Below, piece by piece: positions 1-8,736 of a stretch of DNA of 64,000 bases (its first letter is position 1; each line of letters begins with the position of its first letter). Both the position numbers and the translations under genes were made by a program. The notes below the pieces were generated by a model that saw nothing but the letters and a program-made list of their open reading frames with translations, made no database searches and was not told the DNA's origin. This DNA is from Fusibacter sp963666805. Lineage in GTDB: Bacteria; Bacillota; Clostridia; Peptostreptococcales; Acidaminobacteraceae. The DNA is taken from positions 186,001-250,000 of the forward strand of contig CAXXWR010000004.1 of assembly GCA_963666805.2 (NCBI GenBank), read 5' to 3'.

Positions 1-399
1 AAAGGTCTCTATAATTGTACACAATGTGCACTCAAGACCATGGTTTCTGAAAAAGAAGGGATTATTATTAATGTATCTTCTATGTGGGGACAGGTCGGTG
101 CTTCTTGTGAGGTGGCGTATTCTACTGCAAAAGCAGGTGTTATAGGATTTACAAAAGCCTTAGCTAAAGAGCTAGGACCCTCTAATATAAGGGTGAATTG
201 CATTGCTCCTGGTATGATAGAAACCGATATGATGGCTGGATTTTCAGAGTCTGAAAAAAGAGAACTGATTGAAGAAGTTCCGCTTATGAGAATTGGTTTG
301 CCAGAAGAAGTGGCCTCTTGTGCGCTTTTTTTAGCTTCTAAAGCATCCTCTTATATAACAGGGCAAGTGATTGCGCCTAATGGTGGCATGGTCATTTAA
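1..399 (+). CDS. ymfI: EF-P 5-aminopentanone reductase / FabG-like SDR (3' end only)
   Basis: Only the C-terminal 132 residues lie in the window; the frame is open from base 1. It is a classical short-chain dehydrogenase/reductase: catalytic Ser27, Tyr40 and Lys44 (partial numbering) stand in NVSSMWG and YSTAKAG, followed by RVNCIAPG and a C-terminal ITGQ...NGG. The block SSMWGQVGASCEV resembles Bacillus YmfI (SSIWGETGASCEV), which reduces the 5-aminopentanone on elongation factor P, more than it resembles housekeeping FabG. That assignment rests on remembered family similarity; a generic 3-oxoacyl-ACP reductase is the alternative. The N-terminal NAD(P)-binding glycine motif lies upstream, outside the window. 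Confidence 0.75.
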   Translation, partial: KGLYNCTQCALKTMVSEKEGIIINVSSMWGQVGASCEVAYSTAKAGVIGFTKALAKELGPSNIRVNCIAPGMIETDMMAGFSESEKRELIEEVPLMRIGLPEEVASCALFLASKASSYITGQVIAPNGGMVI

Positions 400-435
400 T
401 CGCATAATATTATAGTGAAAGAAAGGAGGTATCAT

Positions 436-966
436 ATGTTGACGATGAGAATAGCAACGCCCGATGATGTTGCAGCGATAGATAGCTTATTTACCAATTG
501 TATTCAGTATTTGAATGAACAAGGGATTCACCAATGGAGTCCGGTTTATCCTAATCGGTCGACTTTTGAAGACGCAGTAACGATGGGCAATCAATATGTT
601 ATAGAAGATCAAGAAACACTAGTAGGTGCAGTAATCTTAAATGAAGAACAAGCGAAGGAATGGTTGGAATTAAAATGGTCCTATGAAAGTGATAAAATTT
701 TAGCGATTCATGCTCTAGGCGTTCTACCCGCAAAACAGGGTAGGGGGTATGGTCAAGCCATTATTCACTTATTTGAAAACTTTGCTCTTGATAGGGGCTA
801 TGAAGCGATTCGATTTGATGCCTTTCCTGATAATAAAGGGGCAGTCCACCTTTATGAAAAAAATCAATATGAGTATGTTGGAACGGTTTCTTTTGACTAT
901 AAACCCAAAGGGTATCAAAACTATTATTGTTACGAAAAAAAATTATCTCCTAAAAATGAGGATTAA
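436..966 (+). CDS. GNAT family N-acetyltransferase
   Basis: A 176-residue Gcn5-related acetyltransferase. The acetyl-CoA-binding motif A is visible as LGVLPAKQGRGYGQAII (Q-G-R-G-Y-G), followed by the usual IRFDAFPDNKGAVHLYEKNQYEYVG, where GNATs carry the Tyr and the final beta strand. The start was set at ATG 436 because AAAGGAGG ends about 7 bases upstream; a GTG at 415 in the same frame would put that ribosome site inside the gene. The acyl acceptor cannot be predicted. It sits in a same-strand series with a second GNAT at 1011. Confidence 0.85.
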   Translation: MLTMRIATPDDVAAIDSLFTNCIQYLNEQGIHQWSPVYPNRSTFEDAVTMGNQYVIEDQETLVGAVILNEEQAKEWLELKWSYESDKILAIHALGVLPAKQGRGYGQAIIHLFENFALDRGYEAIRFDAFPDNKGAVHLYEKNQYEYVGTVSFDYKPKGYQNYYCYEKKLSPKNED

Positions 967-1010
967 TAGAGGTTAAAGACATCACAATAGTAAAAACGAG
1001 GAGGCGAAGT

Positions 1011-1544
1011 ATGATGAAGACCATTAATACCAATAGATTAATTTTAAGAGAATGGGAAGAGACTGACGTTGAAGACCTTTTTGAATATGCTAAGACGGAT
1101 TTAGTAGGGCCTAATGCAGGATGGTTGCCTCATAAGGATAGGGCAGAGAGTTTGCAAATTATTAAAGATTTTAAAGCGAGTGAACAAGTATATGCTATCG
1201 TACTTAAAGCGGAAAATAAGGTGATCGGTGGGATTGGTTTTCACTATAGAACACCGGATCCTAAACGTGAATCTCTAGACCAAAGGGAAATTGGTTATGT
1301 ACTTAATCCTAAATACTGGGGAAATGCTTATGTACCAGAAGCTGTTAATGCCCTTATCGACTATGGCTTTAATGAGCTTGACTTGGATTTAATTTGGTGT
1401 GCCCATTACAGCGAAAATGCACGTTCAAAAAGAGTCATCGAAAAATGTGGCTTTGCTTATCAAATGACCCAAGAACAGCATATTGAGCTTCTAAATGAAG
1501 ATAAAAGTGTCCTCTATTATATTATTGAAAACAGACTTAAGTAA
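1011..1544 (+). CDS. RimJ/RimL-type GNAT N-acetyltransferase
   Basis: 177 residues of the Acetyltransf_3 (RimJ/RimL) type. The N-terminus reads TNRLILREWEETD, the hallmark of this subgroup. The acetyl-CoA region carries EIGYVLNPKYWGNAY and the C-terminal part has SENARSKRVIEKCGF. Members acetylate ribosomal protein N-termini, other proteins or small molecules; the substrate here is unknown. GAGGAGG precedes ATG 1011, and ATG 1014 is an equally possible start. The gene lies 44 bases after the preceding GNAT. Confidence 0.88.
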   Translation: MMKTINTNRLILREWEETDVEDLFEYAKTDLVGPNAGWLPHKDRAESLQIIKDFKASEQVYAIVLKAENKVIGGIGFHYRTPDPKRESLDQREIGYVLNPKYWGNAYVPEAVNALIDYGFNELDLDLIWCAHYSENARSKRVIEKCGFAYQMTQEQHIELLNEDKSVLYYIIENRLK

Positions 1545-1579
1545 AGTGCTTTAAGTACTTAATAAAAGGATGAGTGTAT

Positions 1580-1975
1580 ATGAAAGAATCTCAGCAAAAT
1601 GATAATCAAAACAATCATAATAATCAATCGCAACAACTTAGCAAATGGGATTCTCTGAGACAGAAACTGACATTTGTTTTAATCCTTTTGACAGTCATGC
1701 CAATACCGGCCTACTTTATAGTTGCGACCTTATTAGAAAGGTCTGAAATTTATTTGTCACCAATTGCCTTGTGGAAGGGATCAATTGTTGGTCTTATTTG
1801 TGGTGTGATGTCTATTACCTTAAGCCTTATAGGCATTTTGAAAAAACAAAAAGAACTTAAGAATGCCATCTATATTACTATAAGTCTATTCATGACTTTG
1901 GGAATGTTAAAGTTAGCCTTACAGCCCCATTTATACATTATTGACTTAACTGCTCCAATCATTGAATTTTATTAA
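1580..1975 (+). CDS. Small membrane protein of unknown function
   Basis: 131 residues, not recognised. A hydrophilic Asn/Gln-rich N-terminus (about residues 1-30) is followed by three hydrophobic segments near residues 33-58, 68-90 and 97-115, which predict a three-helix membrane protein. ATG 1580 follows an AAAGGA at a suitable distance; a GTG at 1574 is in frame. The next reading frame begins about 37 bases after this stop, so the two are probably co-transcribed with the peptidase at 2645. Confidence 0.6.
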   Translation: MKESQQNDNQNNHNNQSQQLSKWDSLRQKLTFVLILLTVMPIPAYFIVATLLERSEIYLSPIALWKGSIVGLICGVMSITLSLIGILKKQKELKNAIYITISLFMTLGMLKLALQPHLYIIDLTAPIIEFY

Positions 1976-2012
1976 GAAACAAGCGACTGCTTTTCATCTA
2001 AGGGAGGACAAC

Positions 2013-2648
2013 TTGAGATTACTATTAATGAAAACGGCAGATTTTGCCTTTTATATTTATTTCTTTTGTCTCTGTTTTTTCGGGTGCTTTGTTTATGCGT
2101 CTATTAGAAAATACAAGATTGAAAAGGAAGAACACTTTTTTGTTGGAAAAAACAATGCCTATGTCGCTGTAATGGTAGGTGTCATTCTTTTATTTGTGAT
2201 ACAATACATAATCCCATTTCAATATCCCATGGGAGATCCTTTAAACAGCTCTCATCGAATGATGAATTATAATATTGAGTTAACTCAAAGAGAAAGAAAG
2301 AGTGCTATTACCATTGATTATACATCTAGCTGGTATTCTATAGAGGATCAAGTTTCTATTCAAAGACTATATGAAGAAGTCAGTCGCCTTAAAATGACAT
2401 CTGACATAGATTATTTTGGTGAAATTAGAGATAGTGATGGCTCGTCTGCTGATGAATACATTGATGTGAGATTTCCTTTTTACAGGAATGGCCAGTGGGA
2501 TGCCCTCACCCTGACATTGACACCAGAACATGTGGCAGTCTGTTCCTCGGATCAGTCATCAACCACGATGTCAGTGATTAACTATGATCCCACCTTTTAT
2601 ACTTGGCTCAAGCAACTGACAGTAGACTATCCAAAGGAGGACTTATGA
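2013..2648 (+). CDS. Membrane-anchored protein of unknown function
   Basis: About 211 residues, unrecognised. Two hydrophobic segments lie in the first 75 residues, followed by a polar domain of about 135 residues with a Ser-rich stretch, presumably extracytoplasmic. The chosen start is TTG 2013, because AGGGAGG ends 5 bases before it; an upstream ATG at 1962 overlaps the previous gene and has no ribosome site. Its stop overlaps the start of the LD-carboxypeptidase gene (ATGA at 2645-2648), so translation of the two is probably coupled. Confidence 0.6.
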   Translation: MRLLLMKTADFAFYIYFFCLCFFGCFVYASIRKYKIEKEEHFFVGKNNAYVAVMVGVILLFVIQYIIPFQYPMGDPLNSSHRMMNYNIELTQRERKSAITIDYTSSWYSIEDQVSIQRLYEEVSRLKMTSDIDYFGEIRDSDGSSADEYIDVRFPFYRNGQWDALTLTLTPEHVAVCSSDQSSTTMSVINYDPTFYTWLKQLTVDYPKEDL

Positions 2649-3697
2649 TAAGGTATCCACAAGCACTTAAAAAAGGAGACACCATAGGTGTATGTGCTCC
2701 CTCTTCGGGCACACAAGGTTTATTTATTAAGCGTCTAGATCTTGCCAAAGACCACCTTAAGGCTATGGGCTATCAAGTGATAGAATCAAATGAAGTAAGA
2801 CATCAAAATAAAGCAGCTTCTAGCCCTGCACAGGTAAGGGCGCAGGCGTTTGTCAATATGTATAAAGATCCCTTGATTAAGGCCATTATTCCACCATGGG
2901 GTGGGGAGCTTTTAATGGATATTTTACCTCTTATCGATTTTGAAGATTTAAAACATTATCCGCCAAAATGGGTGATGGGTTTTTCAGATATTAGCACACT
3001 TTTGTTTGTCCTTCATATTAAACTGGGCATAGCAAGTGCACATGGCCCTAATTTGCTTGATTTTGCAGGGGACCCGATTCACGAAACTGTGCTTGAGAGT
3101 TTAGAGGTCTTATCGCAGGAGTCAGGATGTGAGGCACATGGTTTTTTACAAAAGTCTAGTCAAATGTATCAAAATCAGTGGGCTTCTATTGAAAAAAATA
3201 TTTTAGCCCCTTATTGTTTAACGGAGTCAACTCAGTGGAAGAATTTAGAGGGTGAAGATGAAGTCGCCTTTGAAGGCCGCCTGATTGGAGGCTGTATGGA
3301 TGTACTTTGTAAATTACTTGGAACACCATACGGAGAAATCAAGACGCTTTCGTATTTGAATACTTTAGACGCTTCTCATGACAAGCAAATCTGGTATTTA
3401 GAGAGCTGTGAAATGAATGCGGCGGATCTTAGAAGAACCCTTCTTCAGATGCAATGGGCTGGGTGGTTTGACCATTGTTCTGGTATTATTTTTGGTAGAT
3501 TAGAAGGGTATAGTCATGTGGGCAATTATACTTTTATAGATGTTATGAAAAGTTTACAAGAGGCCCTTAGGGTGCCCATTCTTTACGATGCAGATTTAGG
3601 CCATTTGCCACCGCAGTTGACTTTTATCAACGGTGCCTTTGCAAATGTGAATTATCATCATAACGCCTGCGAAATTGTACAGGTTTTTAAAGCGTAA
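2645..3697 (+). CDS. LD-carboxypeptidase (peptidase family S66)
   Basis: 350 residues matching the S66 family (LdcA/MccF), cytoplasmic serine peptidases that remove the terminal D-alanine from murein tetrapeptides or inactivate microcin C-type peptides. The N-terminus has the family pattern LKKGDTIGVCAPSSG, and the nucleophile is Ser114 in MGFSDISTLL. A glutamate in WYLESCEMN and the His in GHLPPQLTF complete the expected Ser-Glu-His triad. ATG 2645 follows AAAGGAGG; an in-frame TTG at 2603 lies inside the previous gene. Peptidoglycan recycling is the likeliest role. Confidence 0.9.
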   Translation: MIRYPQALKKGDTIGVCAPSSGTQGLFIKRLDLAKDHLKAMGYQVIESNEVRHQNKAASSPAQVRAQAFVNMYKDPLIKAIIPPWGGELLMDILPLIDFEDLKHYPPKWVMGFSDISTLLFVLHIKLGIASAHGPNLLDFAGDPIHETVLESLEVLSQESGCEAHGFLQKSSQMYQNQWASIEKNILAPYCLTESTQWKNLEGEDEVAFEGRLIGGCMDVLCKLLGTPYGEIKTLSYLNTLDASHDKQIWYLESCEMNAADLRRTLLQMQWAGWFDHCSGIIFGRLEGYSHVGNYTFIDVMKSLQEALRVPILYDADLGHLPPQLTFINGAFANVNYHHNACEIVQVFKA

Positions 3698-3820
3698 GCT
3701 TATTAGAAGCGTTATTTTGGAATATAATGAGATTTATGTTTAGATCAGTCTTTTTTTTAAAAATCTTTTTTAATAAGAGACAGTGATCAATTTGGATAAG
3801 AGACAAAAAGGAGAAGCAAC

Positions 3821-4363
3821 ATGAATAAAAAATGGCTAATCGGGATTATAAGTGTTTTACTCTTGGGTGTAATTGTCATTCAAACGACGGTATCTTTTCA
3901 ACAAAGAAAAGAAATGGTTTCGCTTACAGATAATTTGAAACAAGAACAGGTAAATTTAAAAGAGTCGTTAGCTAATATTCAGTCAGAACAAGAAGCGCTT
4001 AAATCACAGCTTCAAGCGTCTAAAGAAACAGTTAATGCTTTAAAAGAAGACAATGACATGCTTCAAAAACAGCTTGATGCGGCTCAAATACTTGATGAAT
4101 TTGATCTTAGCCAATTAGAAGACATGGGAATTAGCTCACCTAGTGAAATTGAACAGGATTTAATCAATCATCCAGAAGTGATACCACAAGAAGGTGTATT
4201 GGGAGGCACAATGTTCTTTACAAAAGTAGTGCTTGTGAATGACCATTGGGCTTATGCTGAGTATGAGGATGGACATGTTATGGGAGAAGGTTTATTTTCC
4301 TACACAGTGGATTCAAGTGATGGTAGTATAGTGTGGGGAGTTGTGTCAACTCAAATGAGATAG
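3821..4363 (+). CDS. Membrane-anchored coiled-coil protein, unknown function
   Basis: 180 residues. One N-terminal transmembrane or signal-anchor segment (about residues 4-24) precedes a long coiled coil (about 28-92) rich in Leu, Gln, Glu and Lys, and a small C-terminal domain (about 95-180). The coiled coil followed by a compact extracellular domain suggests an envelope role, but I recognise no family. AAAGGAG precedes ATG 3821. It stands alone, with about 120 bases free upstream. Confidence 0.7.
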   Translation: MNKKWLIGIISVLLLGVIVIQTTVSFQQRKEMVSLTDNLKQEQVNLKESLANIQSEQEALKSQLQASKETVNALKEDNDMLQKQLDAAQILDEFDLSQLEDMGISSPSEIEQDLINHPEVIPQEGVLGGTMFFTKVVLVNDHWAYAEYEDGHVMGEGLFSYTVDSSDGSIVWGVVSTQMR

Positions 4364-4400
4364 AATAGTTTCTTTTAAACGTGATATAAAGGAGTATAGG

Positions 4401-4838
4401 ATGATATTAGTAAGTGCCTGTTTAGCAGGTGTAGCTTGTCGTTATGATGGCAAAGCAAACACTCAGGAAAAAATTGTACAATTGGTGAATGAAGGTAAGG
4501 CTATGGCAGTTTGCCCGGAGGTATTAGGTGGACTTGAAACCCCACGGGCATCTTGCGAGCAAGTGGTGGATGAACAAGGTCATATACGCATTATGAACAT
4601 TGAGGGCGAAGATTGCACAGAGACTTTTGAAAAAGGGGCAGAGATTACCTGTCAAATTGCTCAACTTATTTCTGCTGATATGGCGATTTTAAAACAACGT
4701 AGCCCTTCGTGTGGCTGTGGCAAAGTGTATGATGGCCATTTTAGAGGACAACTTATAGAAGGGGATGGTTTAGCCGCTCAAAAATTAAAATCATTAGGCA
4801 TCCGAGTTTTATCAGAAGAAGATTTAGATACAATTTAA
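4401..4838 (+). CDS. DUF523 family protein
   Basis: 145 residues of the DUF523 family: an N-terminal SACLAGVACRYDGK, then VCPEVLGGLETPR and LKQRSPSCGCG. The conserved cysteines in SACLAG, CRYDG, VCPEV and SCGCG suggest metal or Fe-S binding. The family is widespread in anaerobes, often as a stand-alone gene, and its function is not established. GGAG precedes ATG 4401. Confidence 0.88.
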   Translation: MILVSACLAGVACRYDGKANTQEKIVQLVNEGKAMAVCPEVLGGLETPRASCEQVVDEQGHIRIMNIEGEDCTETFEKGAEITCQIAQLISADMAILKQRSPSCGCGKVYDGHFRGQLIEGDGLAAQKLKSLGIRVLSEEDLDTI

Positions 4839-4856
4839 AGATAAAAGGAGGTTTAT

Positions 4857-5549
4857 ATGAGTTCAAAAAAAGATGAGGAACAAGTCATCAATACTAATAA
4901 GTTTAATCTTACAAGAGGGCGGCTCTTAGCCCTTATTTTGATTTTGTTAATTATGGTTGCTTTTTTTATTGTAAGAGGTAGGGGCTCTTCAGTTCCAGAT
5001 GACAAAATCATAATTCATCAAGCACCTCTGTTTAAAGAATCAAGTGAAATTCTTGATTTACATCTACAAAATGATTTTTTAGTAGATAAAGCATATCATA
5101 TTGATTCCAATGAAAAGATTGAATACGAAGTTTCTTTTCAAGAGTGGCATCATGGCCAATTATTATTAGATAGTCTTGATAATTTCAATGGAGATAGGGA
5201 AAGTGCCTCTATTATGACAGATCAGACCAATCAATTGACATTTTCTATTGATAATGGAGATGATGGAACTCATATTACATATGGCATTCACCGAGCGAAT
5301 ACGTCAGGGGAATGGCAAAAAACGAGCACCTTTAACGAATTTCAAGGTGAAAATACATTTGAAATTAACGTATCTACAAATGCGGTTGATGCTAATCAAG
5401 AAGTGGTCTTGTGGGGATTTGGCATGTGGGATGATAGGTCCAATATGGACATCAGCCATGGGGCGAAGTCTATTAGAAATGCAGATAAAGGTTTGATTTT
5501 AAGATTAGTGCCTCTAGATAATAATGGACATAAAGGGGTGGAAAATTGA
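4857..5549 (+). CDS. Membrane-anchored protein of unknown function
   Basis: 230 residues with one N-terminal transmembrane segment (about residues 20-43) after a positively charged cytoplasmic tail. A long polar region follows, with alternating hydrophobic residues and many Asp, Asn and Ser, as in a beta-rich extracytoplasmic domain. AAAGGAGG precedes ATG 4857. The 3' end overlaps the next start by 4 bases (TTGA at 5546-5549), so the pair is translationally coupled and may work together. No family recognised. Confidence 0.7.
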   Translation: MSSKKDEEQVINTNKFNLTRGRLLALILILLIMVAFFIVRGRGSSVPDDKIIIHQAPLFKESSEILDLHLQNDFLVDKAYHIDSNEKIEYEVSFQEWHHGQLLLDSLDNFNGDRESASIMTDQTNQLTFSIDNGDDGTHITYGIHRANTSGEWQKTSTFNEFQGENTFEINVSTNAVDANQEVVLWGFGMWDDRSNMDISHGAKSIRNADKGLILRLVPLDNNGHKGVEN

Positions 5550-6151
5550 TAAAGAATACATCTGGACATGGAAAATTTGCTAGACTGCCCTATCAATTAG
5601 ACCATTGGAACTGGGGGGCTTTTCTATTACCTATTCCTTGGGGACTTGCTCATGGTGTTTATATTTCATTGCTATTTTTGATTCCCATTGTTGGCTTAGT
5701 AGTGCCTTTCTATTTGGGTGCTAAGGGCAATCAAAAAGCGTGGGAGGCAAGGTATTGGGAGAGCGAAGAAAAATTTGCCAGTCGTCAGCGGAAGTGGGCT
5801 ATTGCAGGTGTTGTTGTGACAATTATTGTACTGATGATCTATTTAATTCCTAACTATATGGCTGAAAAAGAAGAAGATAAAATTTTTGAGGTATATGAAG
5901 AAATGCAGAATCTCATCCTTGAAAATGATCAAGTTAAGGCTGAATTGGGGCAAGAGCTTCAGTTTTTTTATAGTCGTTACATAGCATCGTCTATTAAAAA
6001 TAGCGATTTAAACAATCAAAGTATTGAATTTATGGTTACCTCAGACCGATACAATGATCCTTATACTATTTTGGCTCACTTCACTAGAGATGACAGTGGT
6101 CATTTGAAGTTGAATCACGTTGAAATTAAGAAGGTTAATGGAAGTGACTAA
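5546..6151 (+). CDS. Membrane protein with WNWGAFLL-type N-terminal domain
   Basis: 201 residues. The N-terminal half (about 15-75) carries the pattern HWNWGAFLL...WGLAHGVYISLLFLIP followed by QKAWEARYWESEEKF, a module I associate with uncharacterised Firmicute membrane proteins. A second hydrophobic helix lies near 92-110, followed by a soluble acidic C-terminal domain. TTG 5546 is preceded by AAAGGGGTGG, so a TTG start coupled to the preceding stop is supported. No biochemical role is known to me. Confidence 0.7.
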   Translation: MIKNTSGHGKFARLPYQLDHWNWGAFLLPIPWGLAHGVYISLLFLIPIVGLVVPFYLGAKGNQKAWEARYWESEEKFASRQRKWAIAGVVVTIIVLMIYLIPNYMAEKEEDKIFEVYEEMQNLILENDQVKAELGQELQFFYSRYIASSIKNSDLNNQSIEFMVTSDRYNDPYTILAHFTRDDSGHLKLNHVEIKKVNGSD

Positions 6152-6322
6152 TGGTAAATAGTGCTTTTGAAGGATACACGATTTCTAAAAATATGTTAAA
6201 ATAGGAATCTAACAGTTTGAATAGAGTTATAATAGAATGATGATATAAATATAAGATTTTTTGAAGAATGAGTTGAAGCTTTTATGAGCTCATGACAGGT
6301 GTTTAATTAAAAGGAGTCAAAA

Positions 6323-7219
6323 TTGAGAAATATAAGAAAAATTAAGAGAGAACAAAGTCTTAGTGTTACTGCACCTTGTTGGTGTAAAAGTGGTAAAACC
6401 TATGGTGAATGTCACCAAGCTATTGATGCCAAAATAGAAGAATATAGACAAAAGGGACATGTTGTACCTAAGAAAAAATGCTTGCTTAACGACATCCAAA
6501 TTGAAGGTGTGAGAGAAAGTGGTAAAATCAATACTTGGTTACTTGACTACATTTCAGATAAGATTCACGTAGGCATGTCGACACAAGAAATTGATGATTT
6601 GATTTATAATGAAACCATAAGGTGTGGAGCAACGCCAGCACCTCTTAATTATGAAGGCTACCCCAAAAGCCTATGCACTTCAATTAATGATGAGGTTTGC
6701 CATGGGATTCCAGATGAGTCTATTATTTTACAAGAAGGCGATATTGTCAATTTAGATCTTTCGACGATTTATAAGGGCTATTTTTCTGATTCAGCTCGAA
6801 TTTTTGAAATTGGAAAAGTATCCAGTCGTGCCCACCGTGTAGTAGAAGTGGCTGAAAAAAGCCTAGAAGTTGGATTAAGTGTTGTAAAACCGTGGGGAAA
6901 TATGAATGAAATTGGCAAGGCAATTGATGATTATGTTAAATCTCAAGGATACTTTGTTGCGGGACAAATTGGTGGACACGGGATAGGGCTTGTTTTTCAT
7001 GAAGAGCCTTTTGTTAGTTTTGATCGACCGGGGACTGACATGCTACTTGTTCCGGGGACTACTTTCACAATAGAACCCGCTGTTTGTGAAGGAACGGGTG
7101 ACGTTTTTGTTGATGCCGATAATGAATGGACGATATATACGATGGATGGTTCTTTGTCAGCGCAATGTGAAGTGACGCTTGTTGTCACTGAAACGGGTTA
7201 TGAGATATTGTCTCACTAG
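6323..7219 (+). CDS. map: Type I methionine aminopeptidase with N-terminal SEC-C zinc motif
   Basis: 298 residues. The peptidase domain (about 50-298) removes the initiator methionine from nascent proteins. The five metal ligands match the E. coli spacing: Asp145, Asp156, His219 (GHGIG), Glu251 (TIEP) and Glu283. The first 35 residues carry a SEC-C-like motif, PCWCKSGKTYGECH, a zinc knuckle also found at the end of SecA. The start is TTG 6323 with AAGGAG 6 bases upstream. About 170 bases of non-coding sequence precede it. This form is known in clostridia, sometimes beside a conventional map. Confidence 0.93.
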   Translation: MRNIRKIKREQSLSVTAPCWCKSGKTYGECHQAIDAKIEEYRQKGHVVPKKKCLLNDIQIEGVRESGKINTWLLDYISDKIHVGMSTQEIDDLIYNETIRCGATPAPLNYEGYPKSLCTSINDEVCHGIPDESIILQEGDIVNLDLSTIYKGYFSDSARIFEIGKVSSRAHRVVEVAEKSLEVGLSVVKPWGNMNEIGKAIDDYVKSQGYFVAGQIGGHGIGLVFHEEPFVSFDRPGTDMLLVPGTTFTIEPAVCEGTGDVFVDADNEWTIYTMDGSLSAQCEVTLVVTETGYEILSH

Positions 7220-7348
7220 TAAAGTTTAATCGAAAAGTTGACAAAAGACCAAGAGGACATGATAAAATAAGTAAGCTGTATCCCTTTGAATCCTAACTTA
7301 AATAGGAACTAATGGAATGAAGAATAAATAATGAAAGAGTGAAGATTA

Positions 7349-8104
7349 ATGAGCGTTGAAGTAAGTATAGATGCCTTTGAAGGCCCGTTAGACTTGTTGC
7401 TCCATTTGATTACAAAAGAGGAGATAGACATCTATGATATTCCTATTGTCAAGATTACCTCTCAATATATGGCATATTTGAATCAAATGCCAGAAATGGA
7501 TCTTGAAGTGACTACTGAATTTTTAGTAATGGCAGCCAGTCTTTTAGAAATCAAATCGAAGATGTTACTACCTGAGCATCAAGATGAAATGGCACTTTAT
7601 GAATACGCTGAATCTGATCCAAGAAGAGAACTGGTACGCAGACTAGTAGAGTATAAAATCTTTAAAGATGCGGCTTTGAAGCTGAGAGAAAAAGAGGGGA
7701 CCCTTGATGAGGTCGCGTTTAAGGAGCAAGAAGAACTTACTGCTTACACGAAAAAATTTTCAGTTGAAGAGTTAAATCAAAATTTAGAAGAAGTCCTTTT
7801 ACAGGAAGCGATGCAACGCTTAATTGGAAAAATGGCGCGGTTTGATGAAAATCGTAAAAACTTTTTTAAAGAGATTAAGCGGGACTTGTTTACGGTTGAG
7901 GAAAAAATAGACTTAATCAATGATAAGTTGCTCCATTCAAACTATTTTACATTTGAAGATTTATTTCATGAGCGACTTGTTAAAGAAGAAGTCGTGGTCA
8001 CTTTTTTAGCAGTGCTTGAATTGCTAAAATTGAAAGTCATTAGTATCACTCAAGACAAGACCTTCGATACCATTCATATAAGCCGAAAATTGGCAACAAA
8101 ATAA
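7349..8104 (+). CDS. scpA: Segregation and condensation protein A
   Basis: 251 residues, typical of the kleisin ScpA, which with ScpB and SMC forms the condensin-like complex that organises and segregates the chromosome. The N-terminus FEGPLDLLLHLI and the following ITKEEIDIYDIPI are characteristic, and the winged-helix C-terminal part has VVVTFLAVLELLKLK, which contacts the SMC head. ATG 7349 follows GAGTGAAG. It lies 22 bases before scpB, the usual operon order. Confidence 0.96.
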   Translation: MSVEVSIDAFEGPLDLLLHLITKEEIDIYDIPIVKITSQYMAYLNQMPEMDLEVTTEFLVMAASLLEIKSKMLLPEHQDEMALYEYAESDPRRELVRRLVEYKIFKDAALKLREKEGTLDEVAFKEQEELTAYTKKFSVEELNQNLEEVLLQEAMQRLIGKMARFDENRKNFFKEIKRDLFTVEEKIDLINDKLLHSNYFTFEDLFHERLVKEEVVVTFLAVLELLKLKVISITQDKTFDTIHISRKLATK

Positions 8105-8126
8105 TCATTTGAAAGTGGGAAATATC

Positions 8127-8732
8127 ATGTGTGAAAGTACACCTAATTATGCTTCTATTATAGAATCATTATTATTTGTTTGGGGAGAGCCTTTAAGTAT
8201 TGCTAAAATTTCAAAGCTGATTAACTTGAGTCAATCTAAAACAGAACAAGTGATACAGGCACTTCAAAGGACTTATGAAGAGGAGCAAAGAGGTATTCAA
8301 ATTATTGAAGTTAACCGTCATTATCAATTTTGCACTTTAAAAAATAATTATCCTTATATAGAATCCTTGTGTACAACGAGTAAGAATAGAGGCTTATCTA
8401 ATTCTGCTCTTGAAGTGTTGGCGATTATTGCTTATCGTCAACCGATTACTAAAGTAGATATCGAACAAATCAGAGGTGTGAATTCAGATGGGCCTTTATT
8501 GAGCCTAATGGATAGAGAATTGGTTGAAGTAGTTGGGAAATTAGACCGTATTGGTAGGCCACAGATATATGGCACGACGGATATGTTCTTAAAAAGTTTT
8601 GGCTACCAGTCACTTGAAGATTTGCCTCAAAATGAAACCTTTGAAACTTTGGCAAGTCATTTGACACAATCAAGCGACGAAATCACCAGTGATGAACCTG
8701 TTATAAATACAGATATTGTTTCGGAGGAGTAA
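8127..8732 (+). CDS. scpB: Segregation and condensation protein B
   Basis: 201 residues. ScpB is a double winged-helix protein that dimerises and binds ScpA. The sequence shows IIESLLFVWGEPLS at the N-terminus and the conserved LAIIAYRQPITKVDIEQIRG with GRPQIYGTT, which identify the family. ATG 8127 is chosen over an in-frame TTG at 8109, which lacks a ribosome site. The 3' end lies just upstream of a GNAT gene at 8737 whose ribosome site is inside scpB. Confidence 0.95.
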   Translation: MCESTPNYASIIESLLFVWGEPLSIAKISKLINLSQSKTEQVIQALQRTYEEEQRGIQIIEVNRHYQFCTLKNNYPYIESLCTTSKNRGLSNSALEVLAIIAYRQPITKVDIEQIRGVNSDGPLLSLMDRELVEVVGKLDRIGRPQIYGTTDMFLKSFGYQSLEDLPQNETFETLASHLTQSSDEITSDEPVINTDIVSEE

Positions 8733-8736
8733 GCGA

